Source of the DNA: Pseudomonadales bacterium | GTDB lineage: Bacteria; Pseudomonadota; Gammaproteobacteria; Pseudomonadales; Pseudohongiellaceae | DNA: 64,000 nucleotides | Assembly (NCBI GenBank): GCA_028281635.1 | Contig: JANQJM010000224.1 | Location: 1 to 64,000, forward strand | Reading direction: 5' to 3' | Shown here: one piece after another, positions 45,797 to 53,776 of the stretch | Numbering within the stretch: the first letter of the stretch is position 1 | Layout of the letters: each line of letters starts with the position of its first letter | Position numbers and translations under genes: made by a program | The notes under the pieces: model-generated | What the model saw: only the letters and a program-made list of their open reading frames with translations | The model's database searches: none | What the model was told of the DNA's origin: nothing

Positions 45797-46534
45797 CTAA
45801 GCTGATCCCCTGTTCTCAAGATAGTCACCGTAAAGCGATTGTTTGCAGTCAGGGCAAACGCCATGACTAACCTGGTTTGCCCCCTGCGCTTCAATATAGT
45901 CTTCCACCGTCATCCACTCTCCCTGTTCATCACGGGTCTTCTTGCAGGCGGCGCACATGGGAATGATGGTTTCTAGAGACTCAACCCGGTTCTCCAGTTC
46001 ATAATTGTGATGCATCTGGCTGATGCGATTTCGTTGTAGCCAAAATCCTAATCCTCCCGCAATAACGCCCATGATCAGAGTAGCGAAATACTGCAGCGAG
46101 GTGATGTTTTGGAATACAACCAGCAACCAGAAAGTCATAGTGAATATCTGACTGATGAGGAGATAAGGTAGAGAGAGGAATATCAGCCCTGCGATGAAAA
46201 CAACCGTTGCCAGCACCAAAGTTCCTGGCGTGCTATCGATTACTACGATGACGGAGGGTTTGAGACTTACCGCAATCGTACACAGGAACAGGACGGTGTT
46301 GGAAAATCTCGGAGGTATTCGTTCCAGTGCAGCGAACACTCCAGCAACGATGATTACCAGCAAGCCTGCCGAGTTCAGAACAACTAACCAGCCTGGCGGT
46401 TGAAAATCGGTAAACACAAAATCCCGAAACGAAGAGAGCAGCAGCAGCACACCGATACACGCAAGCGCTACTGGCATATATGAAGTCTGGATGTCATCCA
46501 GATATCGCTTCCATTTTTCTTGCGACACAGTCAC
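45797..46534 (-). CDS. Integral membrane protein with C-terminal zinc-ribbon motif
   Basis: 245 residues. About six transmembrane helices between residues 17 and 165 are followed by a short coiled coil (NYELENRVESLET) and a cytosolic tail with MCAACKKTRDEQGEWMTVED and SHGVCPDCKQSL, a CxxC...CxxC pair that probably binds Zn. The same tail is found at the end of many bacterial sensor proteins; here it is attached to a membrane domain lacking PAS or kinase. The start is GTG after TAGGGGG. Function unknown, perhaps redox or metal sensing. Confidence 0.72.
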   Translation of the reverse strand: MTVSQEKWKRYLDDIQTSYMPVALACIGVLLLLSSFRDFVFTDFQPPGWLVVLNSAGLLVIIVAGVFAALERIPPRFSNTVLFLCTIAVSLKPSVIVVIDSTPGTLVLATVVFIAGLIFLSLPYLLISQIFTMTFWLLVVFQNITSLQYFATLIMGVIAGGLGFWLQRNRISQMHHNYELENRVESLETIIPMCAACKKTRDEQGEWMTVEDYIEAQGANQVSHGVCPDCKQSLYGDYLENRGSA

Positions 46535-46582
46535 CCCCTATTGCTGTGTTCTGAAAAACCGAACGCTGAAACAGTTTTTAGC

Positions 46583-48586
46583 CTATTTTAGAAATCGATT
46601 GTACCAATCCAGATATCGCTGATAACGATCCAGCACGAAACTGGGTCGACGAATTCCATGATGTTCATTGGGATATACCACCAACTGAGTTTCTCTGCCC
46701 AGGCGCTTGAGAGCCTGGTAAAGCTGCTCTGAATTCAGGATAGGGACATTCCAGTCGTGCTCACCACCCATTATCAAGGTAGGAGTCACGATGTTGGCCA
46801 CATCATTGAACGGAGAAATTCTTTCCCAGTTTTCTGGAGTCTCCCATGGCAGCCCCAATTCAGCTTCCCACTGGCGTTGATAGTGGTCGTGACCATAGTT
46901 GCTGCGATACAGCACCTCGCTGGCCCCAGTAATGGCAGCAGCGAAACGATCGCTCTTGGTAATGACATAGTTGGTGAGGATGCCACCATAACTCCAGCCA
47001 CCGACACCGAGTCGTTGTGGATCCGCATAGCCTTGGGCAATAGCATAGTCCACTCCCGCCATCACATCTTCGAAGTCCTTAACACCCCAGGCCGCCCACA
47101 GCTGTTTGGAAAAATCCTGGCCATAGCCTGATGATCCTCTCGGGTTCGTCATCACCACTACATAGCCATTAGCTGCAAACAGTTGTGCATCGAAATTGAA
47201 ATTGAAATCATACTGTGACACCGGGCCCCCATGAATACGTAGCAGAGTCGGGTACTGAAAATTTTCATTGAAGCCCGGTGGCTTATAGATGAAGCCTTCT
47301 ATCTCAGTGCCATCTTCACTCTGGAACTGCACATTTTCAACAGCTGCTATTTTTACTTTGTCGAGGAACGGTTTATTGGTGAAGGTAAGCTGTCGCAGGT
47401 TGCGCCCGGAACCGAAATAAACTTCGGTCGGTTGTTCGGCAGTACCGATTAGCGTGGCAATATCACCTTCGTCATTAATGGAGTAATCGCGCAGACTTAT
47501 ACTACCATCGATCAGACGCTCAAAATTTTCACCGCTGCGATCGATACTTGCCAGGTGGCGCTCACCGCTGTCTTCCAGGATAAACAAGATGTCATCGCTG
47601 TTCTCAGCGAACTGAGGAGAACTCACGTTCCTATCTATTCTGGAAGTCAGCACGCGAGCCTGACCGCCAGTCGCTGGCGATACTGCGAGATGCCCTGTGG
47701 CATACCAAATCAGTTCTGGTTCGGTGACTGTGACGTAAGTGATGTAGTTACCATCGGGGCTCCAGGCGGGAGAGGAATCAGAACCAGGATTTGTGGTTAC
47801 CTGCAGTAGCGTTGCACCCGCGTCCGGGTTTTCAACCGACACCACCCAGATATCGCTGTTGCTATTGCTATCGGGTTCATCCGTCCTATTGCTGGTGAAT
47901 GCAATGAGTTGTCCATCAGGACTCCAGGCAGGTTGCGAATCATCGTAGTCGCCGGAAGTGAGCTGGGTGACTTCATCAGTGGCCAGATCCTGCACATAAA
48001 GATGTGTGCGAAGTCGATCCAGATAACCTGCATAGTCCCGCTTAAATTGAAGTCGATCGATGACCCAGGGCTCAGGTTCGTCCTCGTCCTCATCGGAATC
48101 TTCCTCTGCATCAGTAATGAGCAAAGCCAGCTTGGAAGCATCAGGCGACCAGACATAATCTGATACGCCCTGTTCAATCTCAGTGAGTTGTACGGCTTCA
48201 CCTCCGCGTCGATCCAGGGCCCAAACCTGCGTTTCTCCGTCATTACGGGAAGCCAGAAAACTTAAGTATTTGCCATCCGGGCTCCAGGCAGGATTAGTGG
48301 CGGAAGTGCCGACTCCTGTCATTGGTAAAATTTCCTCATCCGAGGTAGACGCCATAAATAGGCGCGTTTCAGACGAGTTTTCCTCCAACGACGTTTCGCG
48401 CACAGTGTAAGCCACCCAGTTGCCATCTGGACTCAGCACTGGACTGCCCACTTGCTTGAGTGCGAAAAAATCCTCAGGAGTTATCAGACGTGGTTCGGAG
48501 TCTTGGGCAACTACAATGGGCGTTGACACAATGGCACACAGCAACGAGGCAATTGATATCTGGATGGTCTTCACGGTGGTCTCCAT
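46583..48586 (-). CDS. S9 family prolyl oligopeptidase-type peptidase
   Basis: 667 residues. A signal peptide ends IVVAQD. Residues 40-400 form a WD40/PD40-like propeller with repeated AWSPDGKYLSF-type blades. The C-terminal alpha/beta-hydrolase holds Ser in GGWSYGGIL near 533, Asp in GGEHDWNVP near 616 and His in PNEHHGIRRP near 648. It is an exported dipeptidyl- or acylaminoacyl-peptidase. An acidic insert (DAEEDSDEDEDEPEP) lies near residue 165. It is divergent from the nitronate monooxygenase gene with 38 bases between starts. Confidence 0.92.
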   Translation of the reverse strand: METTVKTIQISIASLLCAIVSTPIVVAQDSEPRLITPEDFFALKQVGSPVLSPDGNWVAYTVRETSLEENSSETRLFMASTSDEEILPMTGVGTSATNPAWSPDGKYLSFLASRNDGETQVWALDRRGGEAVQLTEIEQGVSDYVWSPDASKLALLITDAEEDSDEDEDEPEPWVIDRLQFKRDYAGYLDRLRTHLYVQDLATDEVTQLTSGDYDDSQPAWSPDGQLIAFTSNRTDEPDSNSNSDIWVVSVENPDAGATLLQVTTNPGSDSSPAWSPDGNYITYVTVTEPELIWYATGHLAVSPATGGQARVLTSRIDRNVSSPQFAENSDDILFILEDSGERHLASIDRSGENFERLIDGSISLRDYSINDEGDIATLIGTAEQPTEVYFGSGRNLRQLTFTNKPFLDKVKIAAVENVQFQSEDGTEIEGFIYKPPGFNENFQYPTLLRIHGGPVSQYDFNFNFDAQLFAANGYVVVMTNPRGSSGYGQDFSKQLWAAWGVKDFEDVMAGVDYAIAQGYADPQRLGVGGWSYGGILTNYVITKSDRFAAAITGASEVLYRSNYGHDHYQRQWEAELGLPWETPENWERISPFNDVANIVTPTLIMGGEHDWNVPILNSEQLYQALKRLGRETQLVVYPNEHHGIRRPSFVLDRYQRYLDWYNRFLK

Positions 48587-48624
48587 TTATTCTTATCACC
48601 AAACCCTTAACCACCCTACCACCG

Positions 48625-49674
48625 ATGGCAAGTGCACAACAGCTTTTGCAATTGGATTACGAGTATCCAATCATTCAGGCACCCATGGCCGGTGTGCAAG
48701 ACAGCCGGTTGGCAATCGCTGTTGCCAAAGCTGGAGGTATCGGTTCACTTCCTTGCGCTATGTTGTCCAACGAAAAGTTGCGCTCGGAATTGTCAATTCT
48801 GCAACAGGAAACAAATACACCGATCAATCTCAATTTTTTCTGTCATGAATCTCCTATAGTCGATGCAGTAGCAGAGCAATGCTGGAGGGAATTGCTCAAA
48901 CCATACTATAAGAAATATGGCCTAGCTCAGAGCCTGATAGAACATGGCGCAGCAAGGATTCCATTCTCAGAAGAAATTGCAGAGCTTATCGAACCGTTCT
49001 GTCCTCAACTGATTAGTTTTCATTTTGGACTACCAGATGAAGAGCTCCTTACAAGAGTTAAGTCTTGGGGAAGTAAGATTATTTCTTCGGCAACAACCCG
49101 CGAGGAGGCAGAATGGCTGGAAGCCAATGGTGCGGATGGAGTGATCGCCCAGGGCATCGAAGCCGGAGGTCATCGCGGGATGTTCCTGACTGAAGACCTT
49201 GAGACGCAATCGAGTACTGTGTCTTTACTTGAGGATATCGTTGCGAGTGTAAACATACCGGTGATTGCAGCTGGTGGAATAGCCACGGCTGCAGATGTGA
49301 AATCATGCATGCAGTCAGGCGCCAGTGCGGTACAAGTAGGTACCAGCTATTTATGCTGTCATGAAGCCACTACGACAAAGGTACATCAATCCTTGCTGCT
49401 GCAAACCGAGCCACCAGAGACTGCAATCACGAATTTGTTTACGGGAAAACCTGCCAGGGGCATTGTGAATCGATTGATGAAGGAGCTTGGCCCAATGCAT
49501 TCTGCAGTGCCGAAGTTTCCATTGGCGGCGAATGCGATAGCACCATTGCGGGCCGCAACCGCTGCTTCAGATTCGGGAGACTTTATGTCACTGTGGAGCG
49601 GCACTAATAGAATCGGGTGCAAAATGTGTTCTGCAGCAGAAATTACAAACGAACTCGCCCAAGGCTTTAGTTAG
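48625..49674 (+). CDS. Nitronate monooxygenase (2-nitropropane dioxygenase family)
   Basis: 349 residues from the ATG at 48625. The reading frame extends upstream to 48460, but that part lies within the divergent peptidase gene. FMN TIM-barrel motifs are YPIIQAPMAGVQDSRLAIAV at the start, SFHFGLPDEEL near 137, GIEAGGHRGMF near 178 with the His base, and IAAGGIATAADV near 215. It oxidises alkyl nitronates with O2; members may also be enoyl-type reductases. No strong ribosome site is seen. It is convergent with the DUF4336-like gene. Confidence 0.87.
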   Translation: MASAQQLLQLDYEYPIIQAPMAGVQDSRLAIAVAKAGGIGSLPCAMLSNEKLRSELSILQQETNTPINLNFFCHESPIVDAVAEQCWRELLKPYYKKYGLAQSLIEHGAARIPFSEEIAELIEPFCPQLISFHFGLPDEELLTRVKSWGSKIISSATTREEAEWLEANGADGVIAQGIEAGGHRGMFLTEDLETQSSTVSLLEDIVASVNIPVIAAGGIATAADVKSCMQSGASAVQVGTSYLCCHEATTTKVHQSLLLQTEPPETAITNLFTGKPARGIVNRLMKELGPMHSAVPKFPLAANAIAPLRAATAASDSGDFMSLWSGTNRIGCKMCSAAEITNELAQGFS

Positions 49675-49683
49675 TTTTCGTTC

Positions 49684-50385
49684 TCACTTATCGAAAGCCT
49701 TATTTATCGCTGCTGTTACCGCAGCATGTGCGCCACTTTCCAGTAACGTGCCATGCGCAGAGAGTAGTTTGTTGAAATCCAGAGACAGCATCTCCCTGAA
49801 CTCCGATTCAAGACTCTCTCCTTCCGGAGTCATCAGTTTCAGCCAGAATGGGCCAAGGATTGTCCTCTTGGGGAAACCGATGAAGGGCATGATCAGCCGT
49901 GCAGGCAGATTGTTAAAACTATAGTCGCCGTAGTTTTGAATGGCATCGCAGGTGAACAACACACCGCCATCTCTCTCAATCAGTAGCACGCATTCTGGTT
50001 GCACTGTTTTCTTGAACAAGAACAAGCGCGCATCAGGAAAAGGCAGATTCGTATCATCAGATATAGGGTGATCAATTGCAGGTTCAGTATAGGTAGTACC
50101 GCCGGCCTGGCACCAATGACTGGCGCCGAATTTTTCGACATAGTAGGGATCATCCAGGCCGTGAAAGGCGCCAAGTCGGAGAATGTTTTTAATCTTGCCA
50201 AGTTCCTGCAGCTTCGCTTCGGTGGCGGGCTGCAGCCTGATGGGGTTGATTAGAGTGAGTTCCTTGTCGTGCCTGATGATTCCCATGTTTCTTGAGATAC
50301 GCAGCACGGCATTCATTTGAATACTGCCGCGCACCATAAAAAGATCCGGGGCTATGGATTCAACATCACCGTGGGGAAAGATCAT
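49684..50385 (-). CDS. DUF4336-like protein (metallo-beta-lactamase fold)
   Basis: 233 residues. The pattern LTLINPIRLQPATEAKLQELG near residue 44, then LGAFHGLDDPYYVEKF and a distant SAHGTLLESG with His, is that of DUF4336-type reduced metallo-hydrolase folds. Only some metal ligands are evident, so catalysis is uncertain. There is no signal peptide. Strong homologues exist as single genes in marine proteobacteria (general knowledge), function unknown. The stop lies nine bases from the nitronate monooxygenase stop. Confidence 0.72.
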   Translation of the reverse strand: MIFPHGDVESIAPDLFMVRGSIQMNAVLRISRNMGIIRHDKELTLINPIRLQPATEAKLQELGKIKNILRLGAFHGLDDPYYVEKFGASHWCQAGGTTYTEPAIDHPISDDTNLPFPDARLFLFKKTVQPECVLLIERDGGVLFTCDAIQNYGDYSFNNLPARLIMPFIGFPKRTILGPFWLKLMTPEGESLESEFREMLSLDFNKLLSAHGTLLESGAHAAVTAAINKAFDK

Positions 50386-50520
50386 GAGTATTCACTCCTT
50401 AGCTGCACCTGTAGCCTGATTGGATTCTAGACTCGCCACAGCCCCCATGTCACGAGGCTGGCTAAATGGACATTCGTAAGCCCAACTCGTATTCTGTTTG
50501 CAATCGATGGAGAACACGAC

Positions 50521-51066
50521 ATGAAGATGGTGAAACTTTCCCTGCAGATGCTTAGTCTGGTGGCAATATTTATCGCGGTCGCCATGGCAACTTTGAGATT
50601 CAATCATCGCAATGACGATGGCCCATCTATTTTATTTCCTGGTGGTGCGCTGGTCTCCGGTGAATTGCACACGGGCCCTGAACCCAATTGGGACTTCACC
50701 GCAGATGTGCAAACAGTGGAATTGGAGCTGGATGATTCCGACAGCTCGCGCCTGATCTGGATTCAGAACGCTGATGGCAAAGCCTATGTAGTGTCTGGCT
50801 ATATGAACAACTGGCTGGGACGTCTCTGGAAGCACTGGGCGGTTGAAGCCGACGAAGGTAGTGGCCGTGCCGTACTGAGAATTGGAGATACGCGCTATGA
50901 ACGGCAATTGGTGCGCATCCACCAAGGAGATGAGTTAGATGGTATCGCCGAAAGCGTGATTCGCAAGTACGCTGGCGGCAACCCCACACCCGAATCCATT
51001 GCCGGGTTCCGTGCAGCAATTGAGTCTGGTGCCACCTGGGCCTTCGCCGTCTTACCAAGAGGATAG
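50521..51066 (+). CDS. Hypothetical protein with N-terminal signal anchor
   Basis: 181 residues, not recognised. An N-terminal hydrophobic segment (LSLQMLSLVAIFIAVAMATL) is an anchor or signal. The rest is a beta-rich domain with SRLIWIQNADGKAYVVSGYM, a segment NWLGRLWKHWAVEADEGSG that resembles nitroreductase/DUF385-type barrels, and a helical tail. GGAG is upstream. The small protein at 51072 follows after five bases, so the two are co-expressed. Confidence 0.65.
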   Translation: MKMVKLSLQMLSLVAIFIAVAMATLRFNHRNDDGPSILFPGGALVSGELHTGPEPNWDFTADVQTVELELDDSDSSRLIWIQNADGKAYVVSGYMNNWLGRLWKHWAVEADEGSGRAVLRIGDTRYERQLVRIHQGDELDGIAESVIRKYAGGNPTPESIAGFRAAIESGATWAFAVLPRG

Positions 51067-51071
51067 CCAGC

Positions 51072-51209
51072 ATGACTACCAAAAATTATCTAATCGCCTG
51101 CGGCGCAGTAGCCGTGGTTACCGCACTCTGCATGCTGTTTGTCCCACCTGTAGCACAGGCCTTCGAAGGCCTGGTCCTCCTCTTCCTGAGCACCTTCGCC
51201 ACCGGCTAA
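51072..51209 (+). CDS. Small membrane protein, 45 residues
   Basis: ATG to TAA, 46 codons: two hydrophobic stretches (LIACGAVAVVTALCMLFVPP and FEGLVLLFLSTF) with a short AQA link, so it is either a signal peptide with a short tail or a hairpin membrane protein. It lies five bases after the preceding stop. No known family. The AAAGGACACCC motif and the palindromic element begin eight bases downstream. Confidence 0.6.
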   Translation: MTTKNYLIACGAVAVVTALCMLFVPPVAQAFEGLVLLFLSTFATG

Positions 51210-51216
51210 GCACCCC

Positions 51217-51371
51217 ATTTAAAGGACACCCATCTAAATCACCCGCCGCAGCGGGACTTCTTCGTGCTCGCGGATTTCCAGAGTTTTCCAGTAAATGACC
51301 GGAAAATCAGCAGCTTATGCGACCAAGGACGCTGCTGATTTTGCCTAAATTCAAATGGGTGTCCTTTAAAT
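51217..51371. repeat. 155-bp palindromic element with 17-bp inverted ends (REPIN/MITE-like)
   Basis: ATTTAAAGGACACCCAT at 51217-51233 is the exact inverse of ATGGGTGTCCTTTAAAT at 51355-51371. Inside, AAAATCAGCAGC (51303-51314) pairs exactly with GCTGCTGATTTT (51331-51342). The 15-bp core of the end also occurs alone at 8675-8689. This suits a REP/MITE-type dispersed element; it encodes no protein. Confidence 0.65.
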
Positions 51372-51400
51372 ATGTGAAAAAATGCTTGGCTTGAGTTTAT

Positions 51401-51428
51401 ATTTCCACTATATTGGAAATATGGAAAT
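51401..51428. promoter_or_regulatory. ArsR-type operator overlapping the arsR start
   Basis: ATTTCCA-CTATAT-TGGAAAT (51401-51420), followed by another TGGAAAT inside the first codons (51422-51428). An imperfect palindrome at the start codon is the usual position for ArsR autorepression. Confidence 0.6.
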
Positions 51429-51744
51429 ATTTGAGGCAACAGAATCGCTTGGGGCTCTGGCCCATGAGACTCGATTGGAGATTTTTCGCTATCTGATCCG
51501 AAAGGGTCCGCAGGGCGAGGCCGTTGGGGTGATCGGGGATGCGTTTGATCTGCCCGGAGCCACCCTCTCCTTTCATCTGCGTAACCTGAAGCAGGCCAAT
51601 CTCATTCAGGTGCGAAGAGAAGGACGCTCCCTCATTTACTCACCTAACTTTGACCACATTAACGCAACCCTGGCGTTTCTGGTGGAGGATTGTTGCCAGG
51701 GAAACTTCGATGCCAGTTCATGTGCAGGAGGACAATGCCAATGA
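51421..51744 (+). CDS. arsR: ArsR/SmtB family repressor with Cys-rich tail
   Basis: 107 residues from the ATG at 51421. The winged-helix core is TESLGALAHETRLEIFRYLI and DLPGATLSFHLRNLKQANLI with the recognition helix, then VRREGRSLIYSPN as the wing. The tail EDCCQGNFDASSCAGGQC carries five Cys, a probable As(III) or metal site different from the ELCVCDL loop of classic ArsR. It overlaps the start of the ArsI-like gene by four bases and an operator covers its own start, so it represses its own operon until metalloid binds. Confidence 0.85.
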   Translation: MEIFEATESLGALAHETRLEIFRYLIRKGPQGEAVGVIGDAFDLPGATLSFHLRNLKQANLIQVRREGRSLIYSPNFDHINATLAFLVEDCCQGNFDASSCAGGQCQ

Positions 51745-52166
51745 AACGACTTCATCTTCATGTATCAGTTACCGATCTCGACCAAGCCATCACGTTTTAC
51801 AACACGCTGTTTGCTGCCAAGGCGGCCGTCATAAAGGATGACTACGCAAAGTGGATGCTCGACGATCCAGCCATAAATTTTGCTATTTCAAATCGAGGTC
51901 ATCCACCCGGCCTCAATCATCTGGGATTTCAGGTGGACAGTGATGAACAACTGGGGGAAATTTCCTCACGTTTGCAGAGCGCAGGTTTTGGCGGCAATCC
52001 CGAAGAAGACGCAAAGTGTTGCTACGCACACTCCAACAAATACTGGACCAAAGATCCCGCAGACATTCCATGGGAGAGCTTCCACACTTTAGGCGAAATA
52101 CCGACCTACTATAACGACCAACCCAAACCAGAAACAGGAGCGGCAGATGAACGCTGCTGTAGCTAA
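51741..52166 (+). CDS. arsI: ArsI/CadI-type VOC protein, predicted C-As lyase
   Basis: 141 residues from the ATG at 51741, nine bases after AGGAGG; the ATG at 51735 is too close to the ribosome site. MKRLHLHVSVTDLDQAITFY opens a VOC fold. The segment DAKCCYAHSNKYWTKDPADIPWE carries the vicinal Cys pair typical of ArsI, which binds trivalent organoarsenicals while Fe(II) and O2 cleave the C-As bond. The C-terminus ends in ERCCS. It is translationally coupled to arsR. CadI is the other possible name; the arsenic role is inferred from motif and neighbour. Confidence 0.85.
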   Translation: MKRLHLHVSVTDLDQAITFYNTLFAAKAAVIKDDYAKWMLDDPAINFAISNRGHPPGLNHLGFQVDSDEQLGEISSRLQSAGFGGNPEEDAKCCYAHSNKYWTKDPADIPWESFHTLGEIPTYYNDQPKPETGAADERCCS

Positions 52167-53695
52167 GCTGCTCGCTCTGTGGTGTCGTCGCTTTCAGTTG
52201 CAGGTGTATCGATACTGTCTATTGCACTGCCCAGGAATTGCAGGATGCCATCGTCCATCGGACCATGTCTTAACAACTTTTTGTCCAACAGATAGTTCTG
52301 AGTATTATGCCAGGGAGCATGATCACCCTGTCGCGGGAAAAGATGCAAAGCGCGTTTGAAATAGCCCGGATTAAAATCCGTTACCCAATCGCGCTTCTGC
52401 ATGTTTTGTTCATGCTCTCGGAGCACCGGAATCACACGGGTAGTATTGGTCGCATCCATCTTCTTCAAGACATCACAAACAAACTGTGAATTGAGATCTG
52501 CACGCAAGGTCCAGGATGCATTGATGTATCCGAATGTCTGTATCAGATTTGGAACCTCTGAAAACATCATACCCTGATACATATAGTGATCCGGAAAATC
52601 GATCGCCTCACCGTCCTGGGTAAATTGAACACCACCGAGTACCTCCAGCTGCAAACCGGTGGCAGTGACCAGGATGTCACACTCCACACTGGTGCCGTCG
52701 TCCAGTTGTACGCCGGTTTCCGTGATGCGCTCAATTTGAGCGGTGCGTACCTCCGCCTTACCAGAATTCAGTGCATGAAATAGATCTGAGTCTGGCACCA
52801 GACAAAGCCGCTGTGTCCACGGGTCATAGCTGGGAGTGAAGTGTTTATCGACATCAATGTCCTGCTTGAGCGCTTTGTGCACACGACGCAGTATCCACTC
52901 TTTCATTTTTTGTGGCTTGTTGCGTGAGCGTTTGTAAATCAGGCTCTGAAAGCGGATATTACGCCACCGAACCAGGGCATAGGCCCAGGTATCGGGAAGT
53001 ATCCTGCGCAAGAAATTGTATATGACATCTTTACCCGGCATAGAGACGATGTAAGTAGGCGAACGCTGAATCATCGTGATGTGCTCAACGGCGTCCGCCA
53101 TAGCAGGAACGATCGTCACGGCTGTTGCTCCACTACCAATAACGGCTACGCGCTTACCCTGATAGTCCAAATCTTCTGGCCAATGCTGCGGGTGCACTAG
53201 CGTACCCGAAAAGTTTTCCAAGCCCGGAAACTCTGGCGTATAACCAGTCTCGTAGTTGTAGTAGCCACTGCACATAAACAGCAGCCGGCCGCGGATTTGT
53301 TTCGCCTTTCCATCGCTATCCAGCGCACTAACCGTCCACAAAGCTTCCTTACTATCCCAACTGGCGGCGGTGACCTTCACACCAAACTGTATATGCTCTT
53401 GTACCGAGTATTCAGTCACCGCTTCTTGCAGGTAGCTAAGTATGGAGGGGCCGTCTGCCAGCGCTTTTGGATTAGTCCAGGGTTTAAAGCTGAATCCGAA
53501 GGTATGCATGTCACTATCGGATCGAATACCAGGGTAGCGAAACAGGTCCCAGGTGCCGCCAATAGAGTCTCTTGCTTCGAGTATGGTGTAACGTTTGTCC
53601 GGGCACTGTTCGTGCAAGTGGCAAGCGGCGGAAATACCCGATATGCCTGCTCCTACGATAACAACATCCTGAACTTCTGAATCTTTTAGAGTCAT
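52163..53695 (-). CDS. Flavin-dependent monooxygenase, Baeyer-Villiger type
   Basis: 510 residues from the ATG at 53695; starts at 53725 (ATG) or 53731 (TTG) are also in frame. The FAD Rossmann motif is VVIVGAGISGISAA near residue 10. The Baeyer-Villiger fingerprint FSGTLVHPQHWPEDL near 155 is directly followed by the NADPH Rossmann motif RVAVIGSGATAVTIV. It oxidises ketones to esters or lactones with NADPH and O2; the substrate is unknown. It is convergent with arsI, and the two coding ends overlap by four bases. Confidence 0.9.
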   Translation of the reverse strand: MTLKDSEVQDVVIVGAGISGISAACHLHEQCPDKRYTILEARDSIGGTWDLFRYPGIRSDSDMHTFGFSFKPWTNPKALADGPSILSYLQEAVTEYSVQEHIQFGVKVTAASWDSKEALWTVSALDSDGKAKQIRGRLLFMCSGYYNYETGYTPEFPGLENFSGTLVHPQHWPEDLDYQGKRVAVIGSGATAVTIVPAMADAVEHITMIQRSPTYIVSMPGKDVIYNFLRRILPDTWAYALVRWRNIRFQSLIYKRSRNKPQKMKEWILRRVHKALKQDIDVDKHFTPSYDPWTQRLCLVPDSDLFHALNSGKAEVRTAQIERITETGVQLDDGTSVECDILVTATGLQLEVLGGVQFTQDGEAIDFPDHYMYQGMMFSEVPNLIQTFGYINASWTLRADLNSQFVCDVLKKMDATNTTRVIPVLREHEQNMQKRDWVTDFNPGYFKRALHLFPRQGDHAPWHNTQNYLLDKKLLRHGPMDDGILQFLGSAIDSIDTPATESDDTTERAA

Positions 53696-53776
53696 CGGAT
53701 ATTTCTCATTCTTAAGTGTTCGCATAAACAATCAAAAGCGAATAACCAGTCGCTTTGAATTGCTCTATTGTGACTT

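Noticed and set aside
48460-48624. N-terminal extension of the nitronate monooxygenase
   Set aside because: It lies mostly inside the divergent peptidase gene; the family starts at the LDYEYPIIQAPMAG segment, just after the ATG at 48625.
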